Below, in pieces: positions 7,809 to 14,684 of a stretch of 21,778 nucleotides of DNA (positions are counted from its first letter, which is position 1; every line of letters starts with the position of its first letter). Source of the stretch: Chloroflexi bacterium UBA4736 (GTDB lineage: Bacteria; Chloroflexota; Dormibacteria; Dormibacterales; Dormibacteraceae); assembly GCA_002404015.1 (NCBI GenBank), contig DHIW01000087.1, positions 60,020 to 81,797 of the forward strand, read 5' to 3'. The notes below the pieces were generated by a model. It had not been told where the DNA came from and made no database searches. It was given only the letters and a program-made list of their open reading frames with translations. Both the position numbers and the translations under genes were made by a program.

Positions 7809-9293
7809 CTAGGCGAGGCGCTCCAGGAAGCCGAGCTCGAAGAGCCGGCGCGCCACCTGGAGGCCCAGCTCAAGGTCCTCTGGTCCGAGGCTCTCACGCA
7901 GCGGGCGGCTGCCGTCGAGGCGGGCGAGGATCGCGGCGGTTCGCTCGTCGAGGGTGCCCGTGAAGCCGACGCCTTGCTCTAGCCTGAGCGTGGCCTCGGC
8001 CAGCTGCCAGCGGCCGTCGTGGACCTTCAGAACCTGGTCCTGGCGGTGCTCGGGGGCCAGCCTCAGCCGCAGGGCCAGGAATGCCTGGTCGCCGTCTGAC
8101 TGGCGCAGGACGTCCTGGGCGTCGAAGACGCGCTGGGCCTGGTCGCTGGCCGAGCCGTCCGCCGAGCGCAGTTCGCCGGTCACCGTCCAGTTGGCCGGCG
8201 GGCCCTGGCGGCGGTGGAGGCTGATGGCGCCGAAGGCGATCTCCTGGATGCCCTCGCGCCGGTAGTAGTCCAGCCAGGCGTCGACGTTCTGGGCGAATAC
8301 CGCGGCCGCCGAGGCGCTGAACGGCTGGTTCCACTTGGCGGCGTGGGTGAGCGGGTCCTCGGTCCGATAGTGAAGGAGCCAGGCGTCGCAGCCGCGGCCC
8401 TCCACCCAGGGCCGGACCGCCGCGGCCTCGTCCTCATCAGGTTCCTTGACCCAGCTGACCAGCAGCTGGCCGTACCCGCCCTCGTTCAGGTAGTCGGGGA
8501 TCAGCCCGGTGATGCGGCGGCAGAGGGAGTCCCGCTGCTCGCCGCTGTCGCGGTAGGCGAAGGAGGACTCGGGGGAGATGACGTAGGGCGGGTTGCAAAC
8601 GATGAGGTCGAAGCGGTGCCCGGACACGGGGGCGAAGAGGTCGCCCACCTCGAACTGGACGTTGCCGATGCCGTTGAGGGCAGCGTTGAAGCGGGCAAAG
8701 GCGATGGCGCGGGGGTTGATGTCAAGGCCGGTCACCCGCTCCGAGTGCTTGGCCGCCAGCAGCGACTGGATCCCGTTGCCGGTGCCCACGTCCAGGGCGT
8801 GCCCGGCGCGGCGGCGGATCGTCAGGGCGGCTAGCAGGATGGCGGGGCCGTTGATGCCGGTCACCACCCGGGGGTCGCCGGGGCCCTCGACTTCGTGATT
8901 CAGATCGCAACCGATCAGCAGCTCTCCGTGGGGCACGATCCGGACCAGAGCCCGGACACCCCGCTCGGTCACGTCGAGGATGCGGCTCTCCTCCAGGGCG
9001 GCCAGGCCGGCCCTTCGAAGCGCCCGCTCCGCATCGGCCTGGGAGGCGGTGCCGCCGAGGAGGAAGAGGCGGGCCAGCGTCGAGAGGTCGTCGCCAGGTT
9101 TCAGCCTCCGCTCGTAGATCGCCACTCTGTCCGGCGCCGAGGAGAGCTCACTCTCCGCGTGGAGAAGCTCGCGGACCCCCTCGATCGTGAAGTTGGCCTC
9201 GCCGAGGAGGCGGCGAAAGGCCTCGGCCAGGCCGGGGCTGGGGGTCTGCGGCGCCGTCTGGTCGGTGGTCGCGGAGCTCAAGTCGGCGGCCAA
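7809..9293 (-). CDS. N-terminally extended NPPY methyltransferase (DUF7059/PrmC-like)
   Basis: A roughly 494-aa SAM-dependent methyltransferase of the type common in actinobacteria. It has a helical N-terminal domain (about 20-120, with AEAFRRLLGEANFT), a 'methyltransferase small' catalytic domain, and a C-terminal domain of about 200 residues. Motif I is ALDVGTGNG (166-174) and motif IV is NPPYV (234-238). NPPY is the signature of enzymes methylating amide or exocyclic amino nitrogens, such as PrmC and HemK. The frame is open to 9803, but that stretch is antisense to a well-supported gene, so I start at TTG 9293. TTG 9281 is the alternative, and neither has a well-spaced Shine-Dalgarno. The substrate is unknown. 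Confidence 0.78.
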   Translation of the reverse strand: MAADLSSATTDQTAPQTPSPGLAEAFRRLLGEANFTIEGVRELLHAESELSSAPDRVAIYERRLKPGDDLSTLARLFLLGGTASQADAERALRRAGLAALEESRILDVTERGVRALVRIVPHGELLIGCDLNHEVEGPGDPRVVTGINGPAILLAALTIRRRAGHALDVGTGNGIQSLLAAKHSERVTGLDINPRAIAFARFNAALNGIGNVQFEVGDLFAPVSGHRFDLIVCNPPYVISPESSFAYRDSGEQRDSLCRRITGLIPDYLNEGGYGQLLVSWVKEPDEDEAAAVRPWVEGRGCDAWLLHYRTEDPLTHAAKWNQPFSASAAAVFAQNVDAWLDYYRREGIQEIAFGAISLHRRQGPPANWTVTGELRSADGSASDQAQRVFDAQDVLRQSDGDQAFLALRLRLAPEHRQDQVLKVHDGRWQLAEATLRLEQGVGFTGTLDERTAAILARLDGSRPLRESLGPEDLELGLQVARRLFELGFLERLA

Positions 9294-9381
9294 ATTTTGG
9301 CACGGCGGGGGCTCCTTTTCGGGCCTACCATTTCGGCCACCAGCCGCCTGTAGGGGGCGGCGGATCGGAGGAGGTTGCCAT

Positions 9382-9945
9382 ATGGAGAGAGAGGGGACCA
9401 GCCGGCGCTCCATCCTGGGGCTCGGCGCTTTGGGCCTCGGCGCGCTGGCCGGGGCGATCGGGCTGGGAGGCGCGGTCGAGCGCCTGCAGTCCGGCCAACC
9501 GTTGCTCGGCGCCCGGGGCGCCAAGCTGGTGCTGCACGGCAGCGACTGGCATCTGATCGGAGCCGATCTCAAGCGCGGGCAACTGCCAGTGCGCGGGGAT
9601 CGGGTTTCCGTCCACGGACTGCTCTCCGCCATCGCGGGCGGATCGCCTTCCGGCCAGTTCCACGCCACCCAGATCCACCTGGACGCGCCCTTCGCGCACG
9701 GCAGCCAGGCGGGGGCGGTGATGGAGATGCACAACTTCAACCTGGCCGATGGCACGCTGGTCGGCATGGGCACCGCCGCGCCGGGAGCGGGCGGGGTGTT
9801 CACGATCCTCGGCGGCAGTGGCCGCTACCTGGGCGCGACCGGCAGCTACGTAGCGGAGCAGAACCCGGTCGAGACGGGGGGCGACGGGTCCGCCCGATTC
9901 ACACTGACCCTGATCATGAGGGAGGGCCAGCATGGCGGTAGTTGA
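9382..9945 (+). CDS. Tat-signal protein with allene-oxide-cyclase/dirigent-like beta barrel
   Basis: A 187-aa predicted exported protein. The start is ATG 9382, seven bases after a strong GGAGGAGG (9367-9374); the frame extends upstream but without such a site. The N-terminus has a twin-arginine motif SRRSILG (7-13) followed by a Gly/Leu/Ala-rich hydrophobic stretch (to about 31), as in Tat signals. The mature part has the pattern of a small calycin-like barrel: FHATQIHLD, then MEMHNFNLADGTLVGMG, GGVFTILGGSGRYLGATGSY, and a final strand ARFTLTLIM. That resembles allene oxide cyclase or dirigent-like bacterial proteins. It overlaps the next gene, an Hcp-like protein, by 14 bp, implying coupled expression. 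The fold is inferred from motif memory; no catalytic residue is evident. Confidence 0.7.
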   Translation: MEREGTSRRSILGLGALGLGALAGAIGLGGAVERLQSGQPLLGARGAKLVLHGSDWHLIGADLKRGQLPVRGDRVSVHGLLSAIAGGSPSGQFHATQIHLDAPFAHGSQAGAVMEMHNFNLADGTLVGMGTAAPGAGGVFTILGGSGRYLGATGSYVAEQNPVETGGDGSARFTLTLIMREGQHGGS

Positions 9946-10390
9946 TTACTTCTTGAAGTTGGATGGGATCGACGCGGGCCCCGGGACGCACAAGGGCGAG
10001 ATCCAGCTGGACTCCTTCAGCTGGGGCGTCTCCAACACCGCGGTCACTCCCGGGCAGCCGGGCAAGGCGTCAGCCCACGACTTCGACTTCGTGGCGAAGA
10101 GCACGATCGCGTCGCCAAAGCTCATGGTCGCCTGCGCCACGGGAATGCACATCAAGGAGGCGAACCTCACGGCCATCACGACGGGGCTGAAGGGGACGCA
10201 GACGACGTTGATGAAGATCAGGATGCTCGACGTCCTGGTGTCCTCCTACCAGAACAGCGGCAGCGACGCGCCTACGCAGCCCGCCAACGTGGACGACTCA
10301 CCGATGGATTCGGTGAACCTGGGCTACAGGTCGCTCGAGTTCACCTTCGGCACCGTCACCGGCACAATGACGCCGGGCGCGCCGACCTAG
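9932..10390 (+). CDS. Hcp-like protein (type VI secretion tube family) outside a T6SS locus
   Basis: A 152-aa protein with the Hcp family pattern: opening VDYFLKLDGIDAG, HKGEIQLDSFSWGVSN, ASPKLMVACATGMHIKEANLTA, LMKIRMLDVLVSSYQ, and a last strand LGYRSLEFTFGTVTG. Proteobacterial Hcp forms the hexameric rings of the type VI secretion tube. Here no sheath, baseplate, VgrG or ClpV gene is nearby, so that job cannot be assumed. There is no signal peptide. The start is ATG 9932 after GGGAGG; the first 14 bp lie inside the preceding Tat-signal barrel gene. Pairing with an exported barrel protein suggests a shared extracytoplasmic or nanotube-like role, which is inference. Family membership is well supported by aligned motifs. 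Confidence 0.85.
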   Translation: MAVVDYFLKLDGIDAGPGTHKGEIQLDSFSWGVSNTAVTPGQPGKASAHDFDFVAKSTIASPKLMVACATGMHIKEANLTAITTGLKGTQTTLMKIRMLDVLVSSYQNSGSDAPTQPANVDDSPMDSVNLGYRSLEFTFGTVTGTMTPGAPT

Positions 10391-10402
10391 CCTTCGCTCA
10401 CT

Positions 10403-10433
10403 GGCGCCCGGGGGCCGATCGCCTCCGGGCGCT
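10403..10433 (+). terminator. GC-rich hairpin after the Hcp-like gene
   Basis: GCGCCCGG (10404-10411) pairs perfectly with CCGGGCGC (10425-10432). A 3-bp inner stem lies inside the loop, and a flanking G-T pair extends the arm. It begins 13 bp after the Hcp-like stop and is followed by TCCCTTT, only a weak T-tract. It is probably the end of the 9382-10390 transcript. Confidence 0.45.
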
Positions 10434-10538
10434 CCCTTTGGCGGTCGGCCGCGAGTACAACGGGTTTCGGGATTCGCAACGGCTGCTCCCGACGCCAGGG
10501 TCGCTTTTCCGCGAGGGGCGGGTCCGCCGATGACCGCG

Positions 10539-10544
10539 TAGACT
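10539..10544 (+). promoter_or_regulatory. Possible -10 element upstream of the mutase operon
   Basis: TAGACT (TAnnnT type) sits 39 bp before the B12-subunit ATG. The same hexamer, also preceded by G, lies 13 bp before the tRNA-Pro gene. No convincing -35 is visible, so this is only a suggestion. Confidence 0.3.
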
Positions 10545-10582
10545 AGCCCTTGGAAGAAGGGACAGGCAGGGCGCGTCCGTCG

Positions 10583-11023
10583 ATGAGAAACTCTGACGAG
10601 GTGATCCGCAGCGCGCGTCCCATTCGCGTCCTCGTGGCCAAGGTAGGTCTCGACGGACATGACCGCGGAGTGAAGATCGTCGCCCGGGCGCTCCGGGACG
10701 CCGGCATGGAGGTCGTGTACACGGGCCTGCATCGCAAGCCCGAGGAGATCGTGATGGCGGCCCTCCAGGAGGACGTCGACGTGATCGGCGTCTCGATCCT
10801 CTCCGGGGCGCACATGACTCTCTTCCCCAAGATCATCGACCAGATGAAGCGGCACGGCATCTTCGACGAGGTGCTGCTGGTGGGGGGCGGCGTGATGCCG
10901 GACGAGGATGTCGAGGAACTGAGGAGGATCGGCGTGGCGGCCATCCTGGGCCAGGACACATCGCCGGACACGGTCGTGAAGACGATCAGCCAGCTGGTCT
11001 TGGCCCACGGCGCCGGGGTCTGA
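10583..11023 (+). CDS. hcmB: Cobalamin-binding small subunit of acyl-CoA mutase (HcmB/IcmB type)
   Basis: A 146-aa free-standing B12-binding subunit of a coenzyme-B12-dependent CoA-carbon-skeleton mutase. The base-off/His-on signature is complete: DGHDRG (24-29) with cobalt-ligating His26, S-I-L at 71-73, and GGG at 101-103. I chose ATG 10583; an in-frame TTG at 10550 would add 11 residues of no family pattern. A stand-alone B12 domain plus a separate catalytic subunit of about 570 aa (12431-14143) is the architecture of isobutyryl- and 2-hydroxyisobutyryl-CoA mutases, not of the fused methylmalonyl-CoA mutase MutB. The large subunit's active-site residues decide for the 2-hydroxyisobutyryl type. 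The ligase gene begins 2 bp after this stop. Confidence 0.88.
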   Translation: MRNSDEVIRSARPIRVLVAKVGLDGHDRGVKIVARALRDAGMEVVYTGLHRKPEEIVMAALQEDVDVIGVSILSGAHMTLFPKIIDQMKRHGIFDEVLLVGGGVMPDEDVEELRRIGVAAILGQDTSPDTVVKTISQLVLAHGAGV

Positions 11024-11025
11024 AC

Positions 11026-12408
11026 GTGGAGGACTGGAACTGGCCGCCGGCCTACGACGAGTCCTACCGGCCACCGCCGGACCAGCCGTACTGGTTCCCG
11101 CGCCGGGAGACGATGCCCGCCGCGGCCCGGGAGGCGAAGATCCTGGAACGCGTCCAGCAGGTCATGGCGTACGCTTGGGAGCGCTCCCCTTTCTACAGGA
11201 GGAAGTGGGAGGAGGCCGGCATCCATCCCTCCGCCGTCCGTTCGCTTGAGGACTACGAGCGCGTGCCGGTGGTCACCAAAGCCGAGCTCCGACGCTCTCA
11301 GGCCGACCATGGCCCCTTCGGCGACTACCTCTGCATCGAGGACTCCGAGGTCTTCCACATCCACGGGACCTCCGGCACTACCGGCCGCCCGACCGCCTTT
11401 GGCCTCGCGCACGCCGACTGGCGCGCCATCGCCAACGCCCACGCGCGCGTCATGTGGTCGATGGGCATCCGGCCAGCGGACACGGTCTTCATCGGCTCCT
11501 TCTTCTCGCTATACATGGGCAGCTGGGGCGCACTGATCGGCGCCGAGCGCCTGGGTGCGCGATGCTTTCCCTTCGGCGCCGGGGTGCCGGGTCAGACGGA
11601 ACGGGCGGTGACGTGGATGGCATCGATGCAGCCGACCTGCTTTTACGGCACGCCGTCATACGGAATCCACCTCGCCGAGACGGCCGAGTCGTTGGGTCTA
11701 GACCCGCGCTCATTCGGTGTTCGAGTCCTCTTCTTGTCCGGGGAACCGGGCGCCTCGGTGCCAGCCATACGCGAGAAGCTGGAGGACCTCTACAGGGGAC
11801 AAGTATTCGACTGCGGCTCGATGGCGGAGGTCTCGCCCTGGATGAACCTGGGGGAGTCGCTGGGCAGGGTGGGGCCACTGCTCTGGCAGGACGTCGTGTA
11901 CACCGAGGTATGCGACCCCGGCACGCACGCGCGTGTCCCTTACGGAAATGAAGGCACCCCCGTGTACACAACCCTCGAGCGCATATCGCAGCCGATGATT
12001 AGACTGCTCTCGGGGGACCTGACGCGCTGGGATGCGGGGCCGTCGCCCTGCGGCCGCACCTATCCGCACCTGCCGAAAGGCATATACGGCCGCCTCGATG
12101 ACCAGTTCACGGTACGCGGCGAGAACATCCTGCCCTCGGCAATCGACGAGGTGGTCACAGGGCTCCACGGATACGGTGGTGAGCACCGCATCCTTGTGTC
12201 GCGACTAGAGGCGATGGACGAGCTGACCGTGCAGCTGGAGTACGCGGCCTCAGTTGGCGACGTCGCTGCGCTGCGACGGCGGGCGGAGGCGGAACTACGC
12301 CGGACGCTGGGCGTCAACACCAAAGTGCTGATGGTGGCGCCGGGCACGCTGGAGAGGACGGAATTCAAGGCCCGGCGCGTCATTGACAGCCGGGAGGTCT
12401 TGCGCTAG
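11026..12408 (+). CDS. PaaK-type acyl-CoA ligase (phenylacetate-CoA ligase family)
   Basis: An AMP-forming acyl-CoA ligase of 460 aa, starting at GTG 11026 directly after the B12 subunit. The ATP-binding P-loop HGTSGTTGRP is at 113-122. GSMAE replaces the usual YGxTE in the A5 region. The C-terminal hinge reads YGRLDDQFTVRGENILPSAID, as in PaaK proteins. Sitting between the two mutase subunits, it most likely makes the mutase substrate by activating a short hydroxy- or branched acid. In known 2-hydroxyisobutyrate degraders a CoA ligase gene also accompanies the mutase genes. The acid specificity is inferred from context only. The second half of the gene is visibly less GC-rich than the first. 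Confidence 0.85.
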   Translation: MEDWNWPPAYDESYRPPPDQPYWFPRRETMPAAAREAKILERVQQVMAYAWERSPFYRRKWEEAGIHPSAVRSLEDYERVPVVTKAELRRSQADHGPFGDYLCIEDSEVFHIHGTSGTTGRPTAFGLAHADWRAIANAHARVMWSMGIRPADTVFIGSFFSLYMGSWGALIGAERLGARCFPFGAGVPGQTERAVTWMASMQPTCFYGTPSYGIHLAETAESLGLDPRSFGVRVLFLSGEPGASVPAIREKLEDLYRGQVFDCGSMAEVSPWMNLGESLGRVGPLLWQDVVYTEVCDPGTHARVPYGNEGTPVYTTLERISQPMIRLLSGDLTRWDAGPSPCGRTYPHLPKGIYGRLDDQFTVRGENILPSAIDEVVTGLHGYGGEHRILVSRLEAMDELTVQLEYAASVGDVAALRRRAEAELRRTLGVNTKVLMVAPGTLERTEFKARRVIDSREVLR

Positions 12409-12430
12409 GCGCGGGCCTGAGGAGGGACCA

Positions 12431-14143
12431 ATGGCTGTTTCCAAGAAGTCCGGGACACGGCTTGTTTCGGACGAGAGCGCACGCACCGCCAGCGCTAGTC
12501 TGGGCGCTTGGGAGGCCAACGAGCTGGCCGCCTTCACCGTCCGCCAGCCCGAGCAGAAAGCGACCTATCTGACCGGCTCTCGCCGGCCGGTCAAGCGGGT
12601 TTACACGCCAGCCGACCTGGCCCAGACAACGTGGGAGGACGTAGGCCTGCCAGGCCAGTACCCGTTCACGCGAGGCCCCTACCCGACTATGTACCGGGGC
12701 CGCACCTGGACGATGCGGCAGATCGCTGGGTTCGGCACGGGCGCCGAAACCAACCAGCGCTTCCACTACCTGATCGCGCAGGGACAGACTGGGCTCTCTG
12801 TCGACTTCGACATGCCAACCCTGATGGGCTACGACTCCGACCACGAGATGTCAGAGGGCGAGGTGGGTCGCGAGGGGGTGGCGATCGACACGCTGCAGGA
12901 CATGGAGGCACTGTTCGACGGCATCAATCTGACCGACATTTCCGTCTCGATGACTATCAATCCGACCGCCTGGATTCTGCTAGCTATGTACGTCGCGGTA
13001 GCGCAGAAGCGCGGCTACGAATTAAACAATCTATCCGGAACGATACAGAACGACATCCTGAAGGAGTACGTGGCGCAGAAGGAGTGGATCTTCCCGATTC
13101 GCGACTCCATGCGCATCGTGCGCGACACGATCACATTCTGCGCACAGAACATGGCGCGCTACAACCCGATCAACATCTCTGGGTACCACATCTCGGAGGC
13201 GGGTGCGTCGCCGCTACAGGAGCTGGCCTTCACCATGGCCAACGCGCGAGCCTACGTGCAGGAAGTCGTGGAACACGGAATGCCGATTGATGAGTTTGCT
13301 CCGCGGCTGGCGTTCTACTTCGTCTCGCAGGCTGACTTTTTCGAGGAGATCGCGAAGTTTCGCGCGGCACGCCGAATCTGGGCCCGAATGATGAAAGAGG
13401 AATTCGGAGCCACCAAGCCCGAGTCGATGCGGCTTCGCTTTCACTGCCAGACCGCGGCTGCTTCGTGCACAAAGCTCCAGCCCTACAACAACGTCGTTCG
13501 AACGTCTCTACAGGCTCTGGCTGCAGTGCTTGGTGGCGCGCAGTCGTTGCACACCAACGGGCTGGACGAGGCTTATGCGATCCCGTCGGAGTTCGCGATG
13601 AGGCTGGCGCTGCGTACCCAACAGGTCATCGCCGATGAGACCAACGTCACCAATGTGATCGACCCGCTCGGCGGCTCATGGTACGTGGAGGCGCTGACCA
13701 ATGACCTGGAGGCAGGAGTCTGGGAATACCTGGCCAGGGTGGAGAAGCTGGGTGGGACGCTGAAGGCGGTGGAGGAGAACTTCCAGCAACGGGAGCTGGC
13801 CGACTTTGCGTACGGCATCGCGCAACGCAAACAGTCCGGCGAGCACGTCGTGGTGGGGGTAAACAAGTATCGCGACGAGGGAGCAGAGCAGCCGATCGAG
13901 ATCCACCGCAACGACCCCGAGTCTGAGCAGCGGCAGATCGAGAGCCTGCAGCGCCTCAAGGCGACGCGGGATGACGCGCGGCTCGAGGCAGTGATGGCGC
14001 AATTGCAGGAAGTTGTGCGCGATCGGTCTGCCAACATGATGCCGGCCACCATCGAAGCGGTGAAGGCAGGCGCCACGATGGGCGAGATAGTCGCCGCGGT
14101 GCGGGCAGTCCTGGGTACCTACGTTGAGAAGCCGGTGTTCTGA
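12431..14143 (+). CDS. hcmA: 2-hydroxyisobutyryl-CoA mutase-type large subunit
   Basis: B12-dependent acyl-CoA mutase catalytic subunit, 570 aa. The start is ATG 12431, five bases after GAGGAGGG; the frame is open to 12383 but overlaps the ligase. It has the methylmalonyl-CoA mutase fold: YPFTRGPYPTMYR (77-89), TWTMRQIAGFGTG (92-104), ISGYH with His253, and TNGLDEAYAIPSE. Three substrate-pocket positions are diagnostic. Methylmalonyl-CoA mutase has Tyr89, Ala and Arg207; this protein has Ile98, Asp125 and Gln216, with identical spacing (27 and 118 residues). These match Ile90, Asp117 and Gln208 of 2-hydroxyisobutyryl-CoA mutase. The lack of the carboxylate-binding Arg argues against methylmalonyl-CoA. 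The expected reaction is 2-hydroxyisobutyryl-CoA to 3-hydroxybutyryl-CoA or a close analogue. No MeaB-type chaperone gene is in view. Confidence 0.88.
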   Translation: MAVSKKSGTRLVSDESARTASASLGAWEANELAAFTVRQPEQKATYLTGSRRPVKRVYTPADLAQTTWEDVGLPGQYPFTRGPYPTMYRGRTWTMRQIAGFGTGAETNQRFHYLIAQGQTGLSVDFDMPTLMGYDSDHEMSEGEVGREGVAIDTLQDMEALFDGINLTDISVSMTINPTAWILLAMYVAVAQKRGYELNNLSGTIQNDILKEYVAQKEWIFPIRDSMRIVRDTITFCAQNMARYNPINISGYHISEAGASPLQELAFTMANARAYVQEVVEHGMPIDEFAPRLAFYFVSQADFFEEIAKFRAARRIWARMMKEEFGATKPESMRLRFHCQTAAASCTKLQPYNNVVRTSLQALAAVLGGAQSLHTNGLDEAYAIPSEFAMRLALRTQQVIADETNVTNVIDPLGGSWYVEALTNDLEAGVWEYLARVEKLGGTLKAVEENFQQRELADFAYGIAQRKQSGEHVVVGVNKYRDEGAEQPIEIHRNDPESEQRQIESLQRLKATRDDARLEAVMAQLQEVVRDRSANMMPATIEAVKAGATMGEIVAAVRAVLGTYVEKPVF

Positions 14144-14181
14144 CCGCATCGCGTCTGGAGCTGATAAAGGAAGGATGACCG

Positions 14182-14277
14182 GTGACGGCTGAAGGGGGTT
14201 TTGAGCTCGACGAGTTCACGATTCGGGATCTGCAGGACGGGATTAAGTCGCGGACCGGCCCGCCGTGCCCTGGATGA
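14182..14277 (+). pseudogene. Truncated amidase N-terminus (remnant)
   Basis: A good ribosome-binding site (AAAGGAAGG, 14167-14175) precedes GTG 14182, 38 bp after the mutase gene. The frame encodes only 31 residues. Residues 7-23, FELDEFTIRDLQDGIKS, resemble the start of amidase-signature hydrolases, where the pattern is F-x-L-x-E-x-T-I-x-D-L-Q followed by about 450 more residues. Here the similarity stops abruptly and a TGA follows; none of the other frames resumes it recognisably. I read it as the fifth-end stub of an amidase once transcribed with the mutase operon. The alternative, a genuine 31-aa peptide, is less likely. Similarity is from memory of the family, so moderate confidence. 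Confidence 0.5.
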
Positions 14278-14406
14278 CGCGCATGCGTACGCTCATTGAA
14301 GCCGCCTCCTGTGGGCCTGGGAAGGCGCCACCGCAGTTAACTCCCGGTTATTCCGCTTACCTTCCGGCTCGCCGCCGCCTCGGCTCCGTCGGCCCTCCGC
14401 CTAGCC

Positions 14407-14426
14407 TCGGTCCGAATACGGACCGA
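14407..14426. repeat. Perfect 8-bp inverted repeat before tRNA-Pro
   Basis: TCGGTCCG (14407-14414) and CGGACCGA (14419-14426) flank the loop AATA. It lies 5 bp before the possible -10 of the tRNA gene, so it would cover the -35 region. It could end transcription from the mutase operon or be an operator; no T-run follows. Confidence 0.45.
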
Positions 14427-14431
14427 CCGGG

Positions 14432-14437
14432 TAGACT
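14432..14437 (+). promoter_or_regulatory. Possible -10 element of tRNA-Pro
   Basis: TAGACT ends 12 bp before the first base of the tRNA, a sensible distance for a -10 box. The same hexamer occurs before the mutase operon (10539-10544). The -35 is not recognisable. Confidence 0.35.
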
Positions 14438-14449
14438 GGGCCCCTGGAT

Positions 14450-14526
14450 CGGGGAGTAGCGTAGCCCGGCAGCGCACTTGGCTGGGGGCCAAGGGGTCGC
14501 GGGTTCAAATCCCGCCTCCCCGACCA
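14450..14526 (+). tRNA. tRNA-Pro (GGG anticodon), CCA encoded
   Basis: A 77-nt cloverleaf. The acceptor arm CGGGGAG (14450-14456) pairs with CTCCCCG (14516-14522), followed by discriminator A and encoded CCA. The anticodon stem CTTGG/CCAAG encloses a 7-nt loop with GGG at 14484-14486. The T arm GCGGG/CCCGC (14499-14515) has the TTCAAAT loop. C1:G72, A73 and G37 are proline identity features. Its 3' end is the likely attachment site of the adjacent integrase gene. Confidence 0.95.
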
Positions 14527-14569
14527 CTCCTCCGGAGGGCCTTCCGCTGAATTCAAGTCGAGTTCAGGT

Positions 14570-14613
14570 CAAGGACCGCCCAAGGACGAGTCAAGAAGCC
14601 CGCAAATCTGGGG
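14570..14613. repeat. Four tandem 11-bp CAA-headed units beside the integrase
   Basis: Consecutive 11-bp units start at 14570, 14581, 14592 and 14603, each opening with CAA (CAAGGAC, CAAGGAC, CAAGAAG, CAAATCT). A related CAAGTCGAGTT lies at 14554-14564. The spacing is one helical turn, so the CAA boxes fall on one face of the DNA. This position, between the tRNA 3' end and the integrase start, is where arm-type recombinase or excisionase sites usually lie. That role is inference. Confidence 0.4.
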
Positions 14614-14637
14614 AAAAATCCCCAGAAAAGGGGTTTT
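14608..14637 (+). promoter_or_regulatory. Two competing hairpins in the integrase leader
   Basis: CTGGGG (14608-14613) pairs with CCCCAG (14620-14625) around AAAAAT. The same CCCC (14620-14623) can instead pair with GGGG at 14630-14633, followed by TTTT (14634-14637), forming a short terminator-like hairpin. The two are mutually exclusive. They lie about 50 bp before the integrase ATG. They may attenuate the integrase, or the second may end tRNA transcription. Confidence 0.4.
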
Positions 14638-14684
14638 GAAGCCTTGTCATAGGCCCCTTGGCTCGGTCCAATGGAGGTGTGACG

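Noticed and set aside
9294..9803. N-terminal extension of the NPPY methyltransferase
   Set aside because: The stretch is low-complexity and antisense to the Tat-signal gene, which has a strong ribosome-binding site and recognisable motifs.
9932..10390. A type VI secretion system
   Set aside because: Only the Hcp-like gene is present; no other T6SS component is within the window.
12431..14143. Methylmalonyl-CoA mutase annotation
   Set aside because: The carboxylate-binding Arg207 and Tyr89 equivalents are Gln216 and Ile98, and Asp125 is present. The free-standing B12 subunit also fits another mutase type.
14265..14459. 64-codon plus-strand frame before the tRNA
   Set aside because: It runs into the tRNA gene, has no ribosome-binding site, and is Pro/Arg-rich without pattern.
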